A stretch of DNA of 64,000 nt from Homalodisca vitripennis (taxonomy: Eukaryota; Arthropoda; Insecta; Hemiptera; Cicadellidae). The position numbers and the translations under genes are program-made. Within the stretch, counting starts at the first letter, position 1; every line of letters starts with the position of its first letter. Below are positions 62,358 to 64,000 of the stretch, in pieces. The stretch covers positions 1 through 64,000 of the forward strand of contig NW_025778044.1 of the NCBI RefSeq assembly GCF_021130785.1, written 5' to 3'. Below the pieces are notes generated by a model. It had not been told where the DNA came from and made no database searches. It was given only the letters and a program-made list of their open reading frames with translations.

Positions 62358-62727
62358 ATATGACTGGTAATATAGACTGGTCTCCAGAGGGTTATTTTAA
62401 TATATTTTTTTCATGGCAGTTATCACAAAGTACAATAAATTAAAATAAACTGTATTTTCCTTACTAAAAATTATTTGCACGACTTTAAATAATTTAATGT
62501 CAAAATAAAACAGATGTATTTGTTACTGGTTAGAGATAGCTATATAATTACTGCATTGACCATATAACTTACATGTCTTTGAATCCCGCACACTGAGACT
62601 ATGAAAGAGCAACGTTTAACAAAACATATGATTATGTCAAAAAAAGATAAGAATAAGAGTGTACAGACGACCTTTACTTAAACTAAGTAATGTATTGATT
62701 GAGTTGTGGGCACTAAATATATTTTAG
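62358..62727. other. Sequence upstream of the NDUFS6 exon
   Basis: AT-rich; ends in a TATATTTTAG acceptor, so this is either intron following an untranslated first exon or the promoter region. No promoter motif can be named. Confidence 0.4.
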
Positions 62728-62730
62728 GAT

Positions 62731-62859
62731 ATGGCTCTAAATTTATTTAGTAGATCTTTAAAAATAAATAGTGCTGCTCTGAAGCCTTTGTGTGTTATAA
62801 GGAACAAATCTACGGATCAGTCTTGGATTCCAGATGACCCTGTAACTCATACTGGACAG
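62731..62859 (+). CDS. Ndufs6: NADH dehydrogenase (complex I) subunit NDUFS6, first coding exon
   Basis: NDUFS6 is a small zinc-binding subunit of the peripheral arm of mitochondrial complex I, needed for late assembly. The exon encodes 43 residues: a mitochondrial targeting N-terminus rich in Leu, Ser, Arg and Lys (MALNLFSRSLKINSAALKPL, CVIRNKST), then DQSWIPDDPVTHTGQ and a GTAGAC donor at 62860. DPVTHTGQ is the start of the conserved NDUFS6 domain, and a splice junction just after TGQ fits the family; the Cys/His zinc-binding part must lie beyond 64000. ATG 62731 is three bases after a TTTTAG acceptor, implying a 5' untranslated exon. Identification rests on this short motif, so it is good but not absolute. 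Confidence 0.8.
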
Positions 62860-64000
62860 GTAGACAACATATAACCTATTTCTTACTATTGAAATTTTTC
62901 AAGAACCCTATAATAAAATAATTATTAAAATGTTGATGCAAAAAATATGATTCAAACAATAATTAAATAAAGCATGGTTTAGGCTGTCCAATTATTGTTT
63001 AAAGCCTAGGCCTAAGCATGTTACAGTATTAAGTTTACATTTCTAGGGTAATTTAACCCTATGATACTCTAGATATTCATAATGGCTGCAGTATAATAAG
63101 CGGCCACTGCCACCATTGAATCATGTTTATCGGTTTTAACTATCAATACTATCGAATAAAAAGTGGGTACCTGGTACAATAAGCGGTCTCGGTTATTTGT
63201 ATCGAAATTGGCAAACGTATTACTTAATCATAACCATCGATATAACCAATCAGTATTCATTATTGTTGATTCATTATTTTGAACAATTAACTCTACATCA
63301 ATAGCTGTAAACACTTTCAAATAATACACATAATGGTATTATTAATATTATAAGTATATACATGTATATATAACAATAATAATTTTTATACATACCGGTA
63401 CACTTAATTATGTATAATAATATATAATTACGTTTGTATAATTATAAACAATTCAATAATGACATAGACCATATGAATTGTGGCTCATAATTTATTTATG
63501 AGTTTTCCTGTTTGATCGATCTTGTTCTGGTTTGTTTATTATTTATGCAATTTCTTAATTATTTGAGTTTTCCTATATTCCTATATACTCATATTTTAAT
63601 TTAAACCAGAAAACTAAATTGTTCTTTGAAATATCTATTATGTTATTTGGTCCGACATTTTGCTTTCAGTATTTTTAAATGGTGGGATGGTCATGAATAT
63701 CGATGATTGAATATCATTCGATAATCATGATCTGATTATGGCGGTGGCCGCTTATTATACTGCAGCATTCACAATTATTAATTGCCAGATGTTTATATTT
63801 TGCACAATAAAAATATTGTTTTTTAGTCATTCAAACAAAGGAAAATCATTTGCGTAATAAGTAATGACATCGGCAAGAATAATGGCAATGAACATGCGCT
63901 TTTGTGTCAAAATGTATTTTTAAACATTGAACAATGTTTCAAATGGCTACAAGATAATGAATGATCTTGCTCCTATAATCTAAAGTGAGTAGTGAGGACT
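62860..64000 (+). other. NDUFS6 intron 1 (to window end)
   Basis: AT-rich intron containing the MITE at 63085-63766. No second exon found before the window ends. Confidence 0.65.
63085..63766. mobile_element. MITE of about 680 bp
   Basis: Left GCTGCAGTATAATAAGCGGC and right (reverse complement) agree over about 27 bp, continuing CAC(T/C)GCCA; similarity then becomes weak (TCATG-containing stretch). AT-rich non-coding interior. Target duplication not clear, so the superfamily is undetermined. Confidence 0.7.

Overview
The window looks like a piece of an animal nuclear genome, most likely an insect. It is AT-rich, its genes are spliced with kilobase-scale introns, and most of the remaining DNA is transposable-element remains of types common in arthropods. 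A hemipteran would fit, but the sequence alone does not prove it. No bacterial, viral or CRISPR structure was seen.

Host genes, all on the plus strand: (1) 945-5448, the last four coding exons of a class II DYRK protein kinase; its third visible exon contains an extra base that breaks the frame. (2) 30184-42214, a complete four-exon gene for the mitochondrial outer-membrane import receptor Tom20 (Tomm20). (3) 62731-62859, the first coding exon of the mitochondrial complex I subunit NDUFS6, whose remaining exons lie beyond the window. A small membrane-protein ORF (21152-21409) is probably also a host gene. Three minus-strand exon-like blocks (16446-18025) are unidentified.

Mobile elements by region: 4.0-4.4 kb, hAT-type MITE in a DYRK intron; 7.6-9.5 kb, broken Tc1/mariner element with 450-bp inverted arms; 14.0-19.9 kb, a 5.9-kb TTAA-flanked element with 180-bp terminal inverted repeats that encloses the unidentified exon blocks; 25.0-27.0 kb, 5'-truncated non-LTR retrotransposon with an intact reverse-transcriptase ORF and a (TC)n tail; 27.3-28.4 kb, decayed LINE; 30.7-32.6 kb, TTAA-flanked fold-back element; 33.7-36.3 kb, decayed transposon with a perfect 8-bp target duplication; 40.7-41.6 kb, internally deleted mariner. 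The last three lie inside Tomm20 introns. 45.5-46.3 kb is a PIF/Harbinger-type element with a MADF-like fragment. 49.1-49.9 kb is a reverse-transcriptase remnant.

The most striking structure is 51144-62349. It is an 11.2-kb interval with matching terminal inverted repeats, arrays of a GCACCTAA motif near both ends, and a perfect 8-bp direct duplication (TACTGGTT) outside. It appears to be one large, probably undescribed DNA transposon. It is itself loaded with nested insertions: a LINE, a Helitron-like repeat, and a 2.7-kb DNA transposon carrying a decayed DDE-like transposase. It inserted just upstream of the visible NDUFS6 exon.

Two different elements (13977-19899 and 59293-61957) carry the same kind of Cys-Cys / His-x-x-Lys-Ala transposase segment, and both have 4-bp target duplications. 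This suggests one superfamily present in two lineages.
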